64,000 bases of DNA from Alteromonas sp. KUL42 (GCF_006538325.1 NZ_BJKK01000010.1:1-64000); one strand, 5' to 3'; shown: positions 1 through 9,886, counted from the first letter of the stretch. Numbers and translations are program-made. Notes: a model not told the origin generated them from the letters alone.

Positions 1-274
1 AGAATAAATTTAATATGTAATTATCAGTAACTTTTAAATCTTCTTTGAAAGAAAGGTAGCGCTCACTAGAGAAACCATCAAAATTAGTAACACCATTTTG
101 AGTGCCAATCCATAACGTATTATTCTTATCAAATACTAGTGTTTCCGAGTACAGTGTTCCATCAATTTTAAGCGCTTCAAAGACTACGGACCTTTCGAGT
201 GAACTAAAGCTTTCAGAGTTTGCTAAGTTAATCTGCGATAATAGTGTACAGAGTAAAACAAAAAATCTTGTCAT
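1..274 (-). CDS. Partial secreted beta-propeller sensor protein (N-terminus only)
   Basis: An open frame reads leftwards from an ATG at 274 and runs off the window edge after 91 codons. It begins with a signal peptide (MTRFFVLLCTLLSQINLA) and then carries a stretch typical of two-component regulator propeller repeats, with TLWIGTQNGVTNFDG at about residues 57-71. Proteins that start this way are usually large periplasmic-propeller sensors with a Y_Y_Y domain, followed by a histidine kinase or GGDEF output. The output domain lies outside the window, so only the sensor class can be proposed. It is divergent from the chemoreceptor at 522, with about 250 bp between them and no other gene there. 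Confidence 0.6.
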   Translation of the reverse strand, partial: MTRFFVLLCTLLSQINLANSESFSSLERSVVFEALKIDGTLYSETLVFDKNNTLWIGTQNGVTNFDGFSSERYLSFKEDLKVTDNYILNLF

Positions 275-521
275 TTTATGAATAGTGCCTTTCTTATATT
301 AGTAATCTATTATATTTAGCGTGTGCAACGAAATGAGGACTTAGCTCTAGTAGTTTTTGTTTAATTACGCAAAGGTATATTCAACTCTAAGACCTTATTC
401 GCCAACTGTTAATTTCATTTTTGTACTAAGTGCACAGAACTTTGTACGAAAAGTAATATTTACTATTTTGTTCGACGCTAACTTAAGCTTTGGTCGTTGA
501 AATTGGTAGTAAAGTAGTAAA

Positions 522-2144
522 ATGTTTCCCTTGAATGTAAACACAATAGCAGTGCGAATATACGCGATAACTGCTATTGGTATAGTGTGTTTTAGTATCT
601 TTCAACTTTCAGTTCTTATTAATGGCTCTGCAACGGTGAAATTGTTGGATGAGTTAGCTAAAACTGACTATCCAATACAACGTATTTCAGAAAATCGTAT
701 TCTTTTGTTAAACAAAATTTCTGACGATCTTCTTACCGCTGTAGTTACCGGAGACACGGAGTTTATTGACAAGGCAGCGCTTGCCTACAAAGAGTTGGAA
801 ATGGTTAATAAAACTCTTGTCGATATTATTTCCAAAAGTGAAAAGAAGTACACCGTTGAAAATACACCGCTACAAGAGTACTTCGAATTAGCAAGTCGCA
901 TTTCTACGGCTTTAACGGGAAATGGCGCAGCGAGCTATGTTCCTTCTGCTCAAGATCGCGAAAAGATGAATGCTTTGCTTGAAGAAGTAAGCAGGCAATT
1001 TACGGAGTTTAAAGAAGATTCTGTAGCTAGGCTTGCAAGCAATATTGAAACTGCCAAAAATGGTAGCAGCAGGGTCATAATTATCGGTGTTTCAATTGGT
1101 TTTTTAAGTATACTTTTGGCCGTTTTAGTTGCTGTTCCTGTGCAGCGAAGTTTATCAAAGTCAATTTCACAACTTACTAGTTCGCTAGATACATTCAAAA
1201 CGGGTAATGGTGACTTGTCGGTCCGGTTACCTGAAAGTGGCTTAGACGATATTCGTCAGTTGTCTCACGCGTTTAATGGTTTTATGGCCGAACTAAGCCA
1301 AGCATTTTCAAGCGTGGTAAGTCTTTCTGGTGGTTTGACTGGCCATGCATTCAATGTTTCTTCTGCGGCGGAAGAATCGCACGCAATTTCTAATGTTCAG
1401 TCATCAAATGCTAAGCGCGCTAGGCAGAACATTGAAGGTATATTGCAGGAATCACATCTTATATCAAGCAAGTCCAATGAAGCTAAGGAACTGGCAGATA
1501 GTAGTAATAATAGAGTTAATGAAAGTAGAGCACTGTTTTCTCACACTGTTTTGTCAATTAAGTCACTTCGTGATGCAGCAGCAGATGCAGTTACAGAAAT
1601 GGAGGCACTTTTAATTGATGTCAATCAAGTTACAGATGCCTTGAATGTCATTCAAAACATTGCCTCTCGAACTAACCTACTATCTCTTAATGCTGCAATT
1701 GAAGCTGCACGCGCTGGTGAAGCTGGAAGAGGTTTTGCTGTAGTAGCAGACGAAGTAAGGGATCTTGCTATCAAAACGCAAAGCTCTGCTACTGATATTC
1801 ATAAAATGATCGAAAAGCTTCAAAGCCGCACTAGGGTTGTTTCTACTAGTTTAGACGGTTCTAAATCCAAGGCTGAGGAAAGTTTCTCTGAGATTGAAAG
1901 TGCAAATGCATCACTGGAAAACGTTGTTGCTGACATTGTTCAAGTCACGGCTCTTGCCTACGAAATAGCGTCATCAACGAGTAATCAGGTTGAAATGACA
2001 GAAAGTTTCTCTAGCGTCATCGATGAAGTTATCTCGTCTGCTTTTGAGAATGAAAAATCTTCAGATGAACTTGCCTCAGTGAGTGCCAAATTAGCTCAAC
2101 TTTCTGATGAACTTACAAAAATTACCTCCCAATTTAGTGTTTAA
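522..2144 (+). CDS. Methyl-accepting chemotaxis protein
   Basis: This is a transmembrane chemoreceptor that would pass ligand signals to CheA/CheW. It has an N-terminal membrane segment (about residues 10-30) and a helical periplasmic region to about 185. A second membrane segment lies at about 187-207, followed by a HAMP region and a cytoplasmic coiled coil. The conserved hairpin tip is clear around residues 375-425 ([20 protein letters not shown], then [12 protein letters not shown]). There is no C-terminal CheR-tether pentapeptide. The porin gene starts 23 bp after its stop, so chemoreceptor, porin and binding proteins are probably co-transcribed, and the receptor may sense a nutrient handled by the downstream proteins (inference). 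No strong ribosome site precedes the ATG. Confidence 0.9.
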   Translation: MFPLNVNTIAVRIYAITAIGIVCFSIFQLSVLINGSATVKLLDELAKTDYPIQRISENRILLLNKISDDLLTAVVTGDTEFIDKAALAYKELEMVNKTLVDIISKSEKKYTVENTPLQEYFELASRISTALTGNGAASYVPSAQDREKMNALLEEVSRQFTEFKEDSVARLASNIETAKNGSSRVIIIGVSIGFLSILLAVLVAVPVQRSLSKSISQLTSSLDTFKTGNGDLSVRLPESGLDDIRQLSHAFNGFMAELSQAFSSVVSLSGGLTGHAFNVSSAAEESHAISNVQSSNAKRARQNIEGILQESHLISSKSNEAKELADSSNNRVNESRALFSHTVLSIKSLRDAAADAVTEMEALLIDVNQVTDALNVIQNIASRTNLLSLNAAIEAARAGEAGRGFAVVADEVRDLAIKTQSSATDIHKMIEKLQSRTRVVSTSLDGSKSKAEESFSEIESANASLENVVADIVQVTALAYEIASSTSNQVEMTESFSSVIDEVISSAFENEKSSDELASVSAKLAQLSDELTKITSQFSV

Positions 2145-2167
2145 ATTTTAATTTAAAGGAACTCGTA

Positions 2168-3364
2168 ATGAAAAGACATGCGGTCAAGACCAAGTACAAA
2201 GTGCTTGCATCTTGTTGTTTAATGTTCGCGTCGGTAGCTCAAGCGGAGATCAAATTTAATGGGTTTGGCTCGGTTCGTGGAACCTATGTCGATACCGACT
2301 CAATACAACGCCCATTTGCTAATTTACCTGAAGATGGAGAACTTTCTTTCAAAGATGAAAGTATATTTGGTTTACAAGCAAAAGCTGACTTGGGTGATGG
2401 TTTAAGTGCCACCATTCAGTTTACTGCTGATGGAACGGAAGATTTTGATGTAGAAGCCCGTTGGGCATATATATCTTATAAATTTGATAATCACTACCAA
2501 GTTAGTGTTGGGAAATTTGCTAACCCCATATTCTACCAATCTGAATATGAAATTGTTGGTTATGCGCACAACTTTGGGCGTTTACCAAAGTCGGTTTATT
2601 TTGGCTTCGACTTTAACACTGTTGAAGGGATCTCTCTTGACACCAATCACCGTGTCCATGGATACAATATTTCAACCAAGTGGTTGTATGGAAATTGGGA
2701 CGGTGATATCACCGTTGCTTCTACGGGGGTTGATGAGTCAATAGGACTAGATGATATCTTTTTAGGTCGCCTTGAGGTATCCAAAGATTGGTGGAAAGTT
2801 TTTGCTGGAGGCTTTGTAGGTGAATTTACAGATGGTTCACTGAATGAATTTTTCCGCTCATTAATTGTACCCGGTAGTCAAGTGGCGCTTGAAAATGGAG
2901 CCACTCCAGAACAAGTGGAGCAATTAGCTACTCTGGTTGAATATCAGGGAAAAGATGCAGAATATTGGTATGCGGGATATGACATTGACTACAACAATTT
3001 CTTAAGTAGCTTTGAATATGCGAAATACGATGTCGACAATACCTTGCTTACTGAGATTCGAGCGTGGTACCTCTCTGTTGGATATCGATTTAGTGACTAT
3101 GTTGTCTTATTTCGACGTGAGCAGCAACAACATATAACTAACTACTCTCAAACTGAATCAATTCAACACCCTATTTTAAACGCAGTTGCCCGTGGATTTC
3201 ACGATGTATTCGCTAAAAATACCATCGACGGTATTGGTGTTTCTTTACGTTACGACTTTCACCCCAGTGCGGCGTTGAAATTTGATTATTTTGAAGGTGA
3301 AGATAAGACGCACGTGGATGGCAAGTACTCTATCGCTTCATTTGGTTTAGATTTTGTTTTTTAA
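2168..3364 (+). CDS. Outer-membrane porin-like beta-barrel protein
   Basis: A 398-residue protein with a signal peptide ending near AQA (about residue 26), then alternating beta-strand sequence through to a C-terminal aromatic residue (SFGLDFVF), typical of outer-membrane barrels. Its start has a good ribosome site (AAAGGAACTCGTA before ATG). It most resembles the DcaP-like or phosphate-selective class, but the substrate cannot be read from sequence alone. It lies 23 bp after the chemoreceptor and 9 bp before a small PstS-like protein. That order suggests an outer-membrane channel feeding the periplasmic binding proteins of the same operon. Confidence 0.75.
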   Translation: MKRHAVKTKYKVLASCCLMFASVAQAEIKFNGFGSVRGTYVDTDSIQRPFANLPEDGELSFKDESIFGLQAKADLGDGLSATIQFTADGTEDFDVEARWAYISYKFDNHYQVSVGKFANPIFYQSEYEIVGYAHNFGRLPKSVYFGFDFNTVEGISLDTNHRVHGYNISTKWLYGNWDGDITVASTGVDESIGLDDIFLGRLEVSKDWWKVFAGGFVGEFTDGSLNEFFRSLIVPGSQVALENGATPEQVEQLATLVEYQGKDAEYWYAGYDIDYNNFLSSFEYAKYDVDNTLLTEIRAWYLSVGYRFSDYVVLFRREQQQHITNYSQTESIQHPILNAVARGFHDVFAKNTIDGIGVSLRYDFHPSAALKFDYFEGEDKTHVDGKYSIASFGLDFVF

Positions 3365-3373
3365 GAGGTTAGG

Positions 3374-3787
3374 ATGTTTACTTTTTTGAGACTTACAACA
3401 GTAATTGGACTTATGTTGCTGTCATTTGGTAGTCAGGCGCTAAGTGTTATCGTTCATCCAAGTAATACTGCAGTTCTGACCAAAAGTGATATTGCTGATA
3501 TTTTCCTTGGTAAAAAACTAGAGTTCGAAAATGGCGAAACCATTAAACCGGTCAGTTTGGGCGAAGAAAATGAAGTCACACTCAACTTTGTTGATTCAGT
3601 GCTTAATAAAACACCCGCTCAACTTAAATCTTATTGGGCGAGGTTAATATTTACAGGGCAAGGGGAGCCTCCTGTCGCTGTCGACAGTGAACAACAGCTA
3701 CTTGAAATGGTTGCTTCGGACCCTAACGCAATAGGTTTTGTGTCGGGGAAAAGCCCTGGCGGCGTTAAAGTAGTCGCTGAGTTTTAA
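3374..3787 (+). CDS. Small PstS-like periplasmic substrate-binding protein
   Basis: A 137-residue secreted protein with a signal peptide (cleavage near SQA-LS, about residue 22). It matches the short 'phosphate ABC transporter substrate-binding' type found in marine gammaproteobacteria. It has the IFLGKKLEFENGETIKPVSL block at about residues 43-62, the motif SYWARLIFTGQGEPP, and DPNAIGFVSG near the C-terminus. It is about half the length of true PstS and is not next to pstCAB, so it is unlikely to be an ABC transporter component. A GAGGT ribosome site precedes the ATG. Co-transcription with the porin and chemoreceptor suggests a sensing or capture role (inference). Confidence 0.75.
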   Translation: MFTFLRLTTVIGLMLLSFGSQALSVIVHPSNTAVLTKSDIADIFLGKKLEFENGETIKPVSLGEENEVTLNFVDSVLNKTPAQLKSYWARLIFTGQGEPPVAVDSEQQLLEMVASDPNAIGFVSGKSPGGVKVVAEF

Positions 3788-3832
3788 TGAGATGTTGCGG
3801 GTGGTAGGGCTCTCTGCCCGCGTATCAATACT

Positions 3833-4603
3833 ATGAAAGTATATTCTATTTTTGCTTTGCTGTTGACAGCTTCGCTAGGAAGCGTCGCGGCAAATGAAGA
3901 AGCTTCATTGTCAAGGTTGTCTTTGTTAACTGGGGCAGATATGTCCCCTTATGTTTTTGAAAAACCTGATGGTTCTTTTTCAGGCATAAATGTAGAGATC
4001 ATTCGTGAAATTTTTAAGAGGATGAACTTAGACTTCAACATTCATGTAGCTCCGAGAAAAAGGGTAGCGAGGCTTCTTCAAACTGGAAACTTTGACGGAG
4101 CCTTGAGTACGTTAGAAGTTGAGGATGATTTTTCAGACGGTGTATGGCTCTCTGACGAAATGTACATTGGAAATTTCAGTTTAATTTCTTGGGATAGCAC
4201 ACCGCTTCACAGTGAAAATTTGGATATGATGAGTAAGTTTAGTATCTTAGCCTCCACAGGAAGGTGGCAAAATAGCGTTTGTTTAAAGCCATTAGTTCTC
4301 TTGGAATCAGAGCTTCAAATGGTTCGCTTACTTAAACTGAAACGTATAGATGGTGTATTAGCTGAAGAAATTTCATTTTTTAACTATGCGAGAGAAAATG
4401 ATATTTTTGATGAAATAAAGATTTCTGAACGGATGCTGGAAAGAAAAGTGAAATTCGTACTTTCGAAGCAATCGCCCCATTTGAAACTATTTGAGGAGCA
4501 ATTTAATAAACACTTAAATCAATTATTGGAAGAGGGTTTCATCGATAAGCTATTCGTAAAGTTTCTCAATGTTAAAGCTCAAACGCCAAAACAAGAAAAG
4601 TAA
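3833..4603 (+). CDS. Periplasmic extracellular solute-binding protein, family 3-like
   Basis: A 256-residue protein with a signal peptide (cleavage near VAA-NEEA, about residue 20) and the two-lobe SBP_bac_3 pattern. That pattern includes ADMSPYVFEKPDGSFSGINV early and EIIREIFKRMNLDFNI after it, where an amino-acid binding protein would carry its first lobe. No permease or ATPase gene accompanies it. This fits the orphan group of such proteins that act in sensing or have lost the transporter. It is the fourth gene of the chemoreceptor-porin cluster, 45 bp after the PstS-like gene. The ligand is unknown. Confidence 0.7.
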   Translation: MKVYSIFALLLTASLGSVAANEEASLSRLSLLTGADMSPYVFEKPDGSFSGINVEIIREIFKRMNLDFNIHVAPRKRVARLLQTGNFDGALSTLEVEDDFSDGVWLSDEMYIGNFSLISWDSTPLHSENLDMMSKFSILASTGRWQNSVCLKPLVLLESELQMVRLLKLKRIDGVLAEEISFFNYARENDIFDEIKISERMLERKVKFVLSKQSPHLKLFEEQFNKHLNQLLEEGFIDKLFVKFLNVKAQTPKQEK

Positions 4604-4787
4604 CCTTTAGATAAGGTTGCAAGAATTGAATTAGCAACGTTGTAGATTTCTTTTTAGTTTACAAATCGTAACGAAATACTTGGTACTTATTAACTACAAT
4701 ACGCCTTTCAAAAAAAGTAAACTCTTAACGCTTTAACTCACAAAATTACTAAATTACAAGAACGGATAAGAATGCAGTGAGGGTGTA

Positions 4788-6017
4788 GTGGGCGTTTTAC
4801 TTCAATATTTTCATGCCATAGGTGCATTTAATGCACTGCTAATGTGCCTGATTTTGTGTGTTTCAGGCAAGTTAAACCCTGCGGGTAAAGTGTTGGCAAT
4901 ATGGCTATTTGCCTGGTCAGTGTATGCCGTTAGCCCACTTGTTTTTATTAATTCACCCTCTAGTGTGTTAAGCGCTTTTCACATTATTGCACTTTGGCTA
5001 CCAGCTTCTTTTGGTGCATTAATGTATTTGTATCTTGCATTATCTATCCGAAGTAAAGGTTTATCTAAACGCGACATAATAAAATTCGTTCCTCTACTAG
5101 TTTGTTTGCTTCTTAATGCCGATTACGCATTTATGTCGGAAGTGCAATTAGCTGATTTTCGTGACAACGGTGTAGAGTTTGATATTCAGCATCTCATTGC
5201 CATGGTGTTTTTGTATGGACAGGCATTTTATTATTTCTCCAAAAGTTTTGGGCTCATCGCTCGCTATAAGCAGCAAACGGAAGATGAGTTATCCAATTTT
5301 CAGCCGGCTGTATTTCAAGGTCTAACCGTTATCATTGCCGTTAACGTGTTGCTCTGGTTGCTTGAGATTTTGTCGGCTTTTTACAGTGGCGTTTATTTTC
5401 TCGCATTGGCCAGCGATATCCTTTTTACACTGTTCTTGTGCTTTTTGGGGGCGCTGCATTTGAAAGAGCCTCACTTTTTTATTGTGCAAAATACGCAAGG
5501 TTTAAACACCAAAACTTCAGACGCCCATACAGTAAATAATCATCCCACAAGTCATCACTCTAAAGATAGAACTAGCGAAAAACCTGATGTTAATTGCTCT
5601 ATTAATAGTGAAAGTGACATGAGTGAAGCTGAAGAAGTTGCTCTAGAAGAGCAATCTGAATTACCAAGCAGCACTATTAACGAGGTGTTTAGCGCTATCG
5701 ATAGTTATATGCAAGAGCAGCAACCCTATCTCGATAGCCAACTAAGTCTGACATCACTGAGTGAACAATTAGGGCTTGGGAAACATTACGTTTCAGAGGC
5801 TATCAACACCATTTCAGGGCAGAACTTTTATCAATATGTGAATGCCTACCGCGTAAACTGGTTTTGTAAACAGTTAGAAGAAAGCCCTGATGCAAAATTG
5901 TTAGACTTGGCAATGGACAGTGGTTTTTCTTCAAAAAGCGCGTTCAATGCCGTATTTAAAAAAATAACAGGTCAAACGCCAACTCAGTTTAGATCATCTA
6001 TGCTTTTGGCAGTTTAA
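4788..6017 (+). CDS. Membrane-anchored AraC-family transcriptional regulator
   Basis: The first about 230 residues form a series of hydrophobic segments, roughly seven membrane spans. A charged, low-complexity linker follows (about 240-305), and then a C-terminal AraC-type DNA-binding domain. The last includes LTSLSEQLGLGKHYVSEAIN as the first helix-turn-helix and LLDLAMDSGFSSKSAFNAVF as the second, ending near GQTPTQFR. The architecture is that of membrane-bound AraC regulators in Alteromonadales and Bacteroidetes that sense a signal in the membrane. The start used is GTG at 4788. No target gene is obvious; the next intact gene downstream on the same strand is the peptidase-hydrolase fusion at 6467. 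Confidence 0.85.
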   Translation: MGVLLQYFHAIGAFNALLMCLILCVSGKLNPAGKVLAIWLFAWSVYAVSPLVFINSPSSVLSAFHIIALWLPASFGALMYLYLALSIRSKGLSKRDIIKFVPLLVCLLLNADYAFMSEVQLADFRDNGVEFDIQHLIAMVFLYGQAFYYFSKSFGLIARYKQQTEDELSNFQPAVFQGLTVIIAVNVLLWLLEILSAFYSGVYFLALASDILFTLFLCFLGALHLKEPHFFIVQNTQGLNTKTSDAHTVNNHPTSHHSKDRTSEKPDVNCSINSESDMSEAEEVALEEQSELPSSTINEVFSAIDSYMQEQQPYLDSQLSLTSLSEQLGLGKHYVSEAINTISGQNFYQYVNAYRVNWFCKQLEESPDAKLLDLAMDSGFSSKSAFNAVFKKITGQTPTQFRSSMLLAV

Positions 6018-6028
6018 TAATAACCAGC

Positions 6029-6184
6029 TTACAAGGTTGTCGCCTGATGCCCGCGCTTTAAATAGTAACCATTTGGGGTGTGTTTCCGCAGTTGCCAAAG
6101 TCTATTCAGCATATCTTGTTTGCGGAAATAGTGAGAAAGTGGCAAGTCATAGTGTCCTTGCTTAATTTCTAAATGGTTATTCAC
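6029..6184 (-). pseudogene. Probable gene remnant, C-terminal fragment of an unrecognised protein
   Basis: On the minus strand a GTG at 6184 opens 51 codons with protein-like composition (for example HYDLPLSHYFRKQDMLNRLW and HTPNGYYLKRGHQ), ending at a TAA at 6029. Further upstream the same strand shows short protein-like pieces in other frames (RGDAIGLGQVTGSEKRE ending at 6177; AEIERHVAGIYYHYDME ending near 6231). The piece-wise pattern suggests a decayed gene rather than an intact small one. The family is not recognised. A short functional protein cannot be excluded. Confidence 0.3.
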
Positions 6185-6466
6185 GCTTTTCACTTCCCGT
6201 AACTTGGCCTAAACCGATAGCATCGCCTCTATTCCATATCATAGTGGTAATAAATACCAGCAACATGCCTTTCAATTTCAGCTAAATGCAGTTAATGAAG
6301 CTATTCGTACGTCCTAACTTATCAATCTGGACGCTATTTCTCTGCATATTTGTACCCTTGAAGCCAAGTTTAAGTGCGTTTGTTTAGTTGGTCATCCCAA
6401 AAGATAAGTCGGCTAACGTCGCAGTGTTTAAAAGCATTAAGCGGTATTCAATTAAGAGGAATGAAT

Positions 6467-8182
6467 ATGGGAAGTCATCGCAATCGTTTTTTAAAACTAA
6501 TGGCTATGTTTGGCGGACTACTGTGTGGTAGCCAACTTGCAGGTGCCACTACATTTGACATTGGTGACGCAGAGCGCTTTGCTCAGCTATTGAATTCAGA
6601 TATCCCTGTTAGCGTAGAAGCACTTCAAGATAATTACTTAGCGAACGCAGGTGTTGGCGTTAAAAGTATCATGAGCAGTATTCAGTCAGCTGAAAAAATG
6701 CACGCATCTATTAGCCAAGCACCGCAAAACTACACGCATGCCGTTGATGTCTGTCTTCCTGCCGCTAAAGCCATTGAAGTTGAAGCGAAAGCTATGGTGG
6801 CTAAAGTAGCTTCGGGTACTGACACCAAGCCTGCCGAGACAATTAGCATAGTGCTTGGAGCAAATAATATTGCTGCAACAGCGTCGCCCAGCGGTATTAT
6901 TCTTGCGCTTGAAACCCTCTGTCAACAAGCTCATAACCTTGAACAGGCAAAAGTACTATTATTAGAATATATCGCGCATGAGATGGTGCATGTCGCACAA
7001 TATCAATCAACAAAAAGAACCAGTTTTGTTTTCAATTTACTCGAAATGTCGTTGATTGAAGGCACTGCTGATTTCATCTCGTCAATGTATCTAGATAAAC
7101 CCTCTTTGTTACAGCAACCGCGTAAAACGTGGGGAGAGCATCATGCCGTTCAATTATGGAAAGCTTTTATTGAACAGCAACATAATAAGGGCTACGGAAC
7201 GTGGCTTTATGCGCCGTCCGCCAATGAACAACCAGCTGATATGGGATATTGGATGGGCAGTCAAATAGCAGAGCATTATTACAACAGCGCCGAAGACAAA
7301 ATGGTGGCTATTAGCACACTATTACGTATGGAAGATGCCGATGCCCTTTTTCGTCAGTCAGGTGTGAATGCGAAAACAGCCCGCATAAACGTGAATAACG
7401 TTGAGTTGATGTATGAGGATGAAGGAATAGGAAGTAACGTTGTGGTATTCGATGCTGGCTTTGGCACAAAACATTCAGTATGGCAGTACGTTATTGACCT
7501 ACTACCTATGAATATTCGCACTATTGCTTATACGCGCACCGAGCTCACTGCCCCGCCAGAGCTAGCTAAAGCGAGAACGGTTGAAGAGCATTTATCTGAT
7601 TTAAGGGCTTTACTTACTGCATTGTCGATTGACGAGCCTATTTTATATGTAACCCATTCTTATAGCGGTATGATTGCTGCTCGTTACGCTGAAAGCTATC
7701 CTGATGAGATCAAGGGTATGGTAATGGTTGAGCCGGCAACCTTCGCCCAGCGCAAACATTTTATGCAGCTAGATGCAGAAGGTGTAAAAAAAGAAGATGA
7801 GATGATTTTAGGTCACATGCCACCGCACTTAGCCGCGCAATATGCACTAATTATTGAACAAATGGACGACGCTTCTGCTTCGGTAAAATCGATTCCTGCT
7901 GCCATTCCAACGGCAGTGTTTTCTGCTGGTAACCCAAGTGAACACCCCTTTTCAATTACCGAAACCAAAGAGGGAAGACCAGTGTGGCTAGCACTACACA
8001 AACAGCTTGTTGAAGACAGTGAGCATCAGAAGCAATATATTGTTGACACCGATTCGCACAACATTCACAAGCGAAACCCTGAACTTATAGCATCACAAAT
8101 AGTAAAAATGGCAGAACAGACGACAGCTTACACAACCACTTACACTACCAATCAGACGAGCATCCAGACGACCACTCAGTAG
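6467..8182 (+). CDS. Secreted fusion of an HExxH metallopeptidase domain and an alpha/beta hydrolase domain
   Basis: The start is placed at ATG 6467 because AAGAGGA at 6454-6460 is correctly spaced from it, and because the resulting protein (571 residues) begins with a good signal peptide (MGSHRNRFLKLMAMFGGLLC...). An in-frame upstream ATG at 6374 lacks these. Residues about 30-340 hold a gluzincin-type domain with H171-E-M-V-H175 and a downstream E198-G-T-A-D-F, as in DUF2268-like predicted zinc proteases. Residues about 360-545 form an alpha/beta hydrolase with nucleophile S398 in THSYSG and probable catalytic H531 (DSHNIH). The tail is Thr/Gln-rich. The two activities are inferred from motifs; substrates are unknown. 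It appears to be monocistronic. Confidence 0.75.
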   Translation: MGSHRNRFLKLMAMFGGLLCGSQLAGATTFDIGDAERFAQLLNSDIPVSVEALQDNYLANAGVGVKSIMSSIQSAEKMHASISQAPQNYTHAVDVCLPAAKAIEVEAKAMVAKVASGTDTKPAETISIVLGANNIAATASPSGIILALETLCQQAHNLEQAKVLLLEYIAHEMVHVAQYQSTKRTSFVFNLLEMSLIEGTADFISSMYLDKPSLLQQPRKTWGEHHAVQLWKAFIEQQHNKGYGTWLYAPSANEQPADMGYWMGSQIAEHYYNSAEDKMVAISTLLRMEDADALFRQSGVNAKTARINVNNVELMYEDEGIGSNVVVFDAGFGTKHSVWQYVIDLLPMNIRTIAYTRTELTAPPELAKARTVEEHLSDLRALLTALSIDEPILYVTHSYSGMIAARYAESYPDEIKGMVMVEPATFAQRKHFMQLDAEGVKKEDEMILGHMPPHLAAQYALIIEQMDDASASVKSIPAAIPTAVFSAGNPSEHPFSITETKEGRPVWLALHKQLVEDSEHQKQYIVDTDSHNIHKRNPELIASQIVKMAEQTTAYTTTYTTNQTSIQTTTQ

Positions 8183-8316
8183 TGGGGGAGTAAGTTCGTG
8201 AAGTGTGTACTAGGCTAAATTCTGTGAAGGAAGATTGTTTTTTATTGAACATAGGTACTATACGCGCCGCGCGTGGAAACACGGTGTAACTGGTTTTCGC
8301 GCCAACGCTTTCATCT

Positions 8317-9354
8317 ATGAGTTATAAAGGTTTGCCTGTGTCTATCACTCCCTTAAATCGCCGCTTCTCTGTCGCTCCAATGCTCGATTGGACCGATCGT
8401 CATTGCAGATATTTTTTGCGTTTAATGTCAAAACATACCCTGCTGTATACGGAAATGGTCACCACTGGCGCTATTATTTATGGGAAGGGCGACTACCTTG
8501 GTTACAACCAAGAAGAACACCCTGTTGCGCTGCAATTAGGAGGAAGCGACCCAAGTGATATGACACGTTGTGCTGTATTGGCACAAGAGCGTGGTTATGA
8601 CGAAGTAAATATCAATGTTGGTTGCCCAAGTGACAGGGTAAAAAATGGCAGTTTTGGCGCGTGCTTGATGGCACAGCCCGATGTGGTTGCACAGTGTGTT
8701 GCTGCCATGCAGGCTGAAGTTGACATTCCTGTAACGGTAAAGTGCCGTATCGGCATTGACGACATGGATGAAGATGAAGACTTTGCACAATTTATTGATG
8801 TGGTTGCAAATGCGGGATGTAACACCTTTATTGTGCATGCGCGAAAAGCGTGGTTGAAAGGGTTAAGCCCTAAAGAAAATAGGGAAATTCCCCCGTTGAA
8901 TTACCCAAGGGTTCACCGCCTTAAAGCCGCGCGACCAGAGCTTTCAATTAGTATTAACGGCGGTATAAAAACGCTTGATGAAAGCCTTGAGCAGCTTGAG
9001 TTACTTGATGGTGTAATGATGGGCCGAGAAGTGTACTCAAACCCATACATAATGGCGAATGTGGATGCGCTGATTTTTGGCGATGACAACAGCGATGTAA
9101 TGCATCGTCGCGACATCGTCGTTAAGATGCAAGAATATATTGCTCGTCAAGACTCACCTTACTTTAAACCATGGCATGCAGCTCGACACATGTTGGGGCT
9201 TTATCAAGGTCAGGCTGGAGGTCGAATTTGGCGCCGGTATCTAAGTCAGAATGGTACGGGAAAATCCCCCGATCCTGATCTGTTAATGAATGCATTGGAT
9301 GCAGTTGAGAAAGCGCAGAAAGAGGTTGATGACTACAATGGTCAAAAAGACTAA
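8317..9354 (+). CDS. dusA: tRNA-dihydrouridine(20/20a) synthase DusA
   Basis: This FMN enzyme reduces uridines 20/20a in the tRNA D-loop using NADPH. The 345-residue sequence has the DusA hallmarks: FSVAPMLDWTDRHCRYFLRL at the N-terminus, the catalytic-Cys motif NVGCPSDRVKNGSFGACLM, KCRIGIDD, TFIVHARKAWLKGLSPKENR and NGGIKTL. Length is normal for the family. ATG 8317 is taken as the start; GTG at 8338 is an alternative that would remove seven residues. It is likely monocistronic. dusA is a known integration target for mobile elements, but no integrase or att-like duplication is seen here. Confidence 0.95.
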   Translation: MSYKGLPVSITPLNRRFSVAPMLDWTDRHCRYFLRLMSKHTLLYTEMVTTGAIIYGKGDYLGYNQEEHPVALQLGGSDPSDMTRCAVLAQERGYDEVNINVGCPSDRVKNGSFGACLMAQPDVVAQCVAAMQAEVDIPVTVKCRIGIDDMDEDEDFAQFIDVVANAGCNTFIVHARKAWLKGLSPKENREIPPLNYPRVHRLKAARPELSISINGGIKTLDESLEQLELLDGVMMGREVYSNPYIMANVDALIFGDDNSDVMHRRDIVVKMQEYIARQDSPYFKPWHAARHMLGLYQGQAGGRIWRRYLSQNGTGKSPDPDLLMNALDAVEKAQKEVDDYNGQKD

Positions 9355-9545
9355 CGTAGTGGTGTTTTTGACTAAAGTTTAATATTTGTTCAATCTGTTT
9401 TATAAGTAAGATTTGGGTGAGGATTTTTAAAAGTTGTTTTAAATTAGTGGTTTAAGTTGTTTTTTCTAACTTGGCACAGCTCTCGCAATAACGTAAGTAT
9501 CACAACGACGGTGTGTTGTTGTACTGACTAACTCCGAGGGATATT

Positions 9546-9833
9546 ATGAAAACTTCACTAATTGCAGCGACTTTACTTTCAGCAAGCATGATGAGCGGCG
9601 CAGCGAGCGCGCAAGAGTCAGTGCTTCAATCTTTACTAACTGACATGGTAACTAGTATGGTTACGGTGACAGCGAATGAAATCAGCGCCGATGTTTATCA
9701 ATCAGTTGCAAATACATCTTACCACTTCGAACTAGATGGAAAGAAAAACATTGATGCTGGACGCGTAAGTGTTACGGATTTGGTGGTAAGTACTGATGGT
9801 ACAGAAGAATTAAGCCAAGTCGATGCTGATTAA
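9546..9833 (+). CDS. Small secreted protein of unknown function
   Basis: A 95-residue protein with a clear signal peptide (MKTSLIAATLLSASMMSGAASA, cleavage before QES), leaving a mature form of about 73 residues that is acidic and free of cysteine. GAGGG lies 6 bp upstream of the ATG. It is followed by a strong terminator at 9887, so it looks like a stand-alone and possibly well expressed periplasmic protein. No family is recognised. Confidence 0.7.
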   Translation: MKTSLIAATLLSASMMSGAASAQESVLQSLLTDMVTSMVTVTANEISADVYQSVANTSYHFELDGKKNIDAGRVSVTDLVVSTDGTEELSQVDAD

Positions 9834-9886
9834 ACACTGACTAGACGCTTATTAATAGCGGCTGAAAAGTTGAATATAATGAAGAG

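Noticed and set aside
8317-9354. dusA as a possible mobile-element integration site
   Set aside because: dusA is intact, with no integrase, att duplication or foreign gene block on either side.
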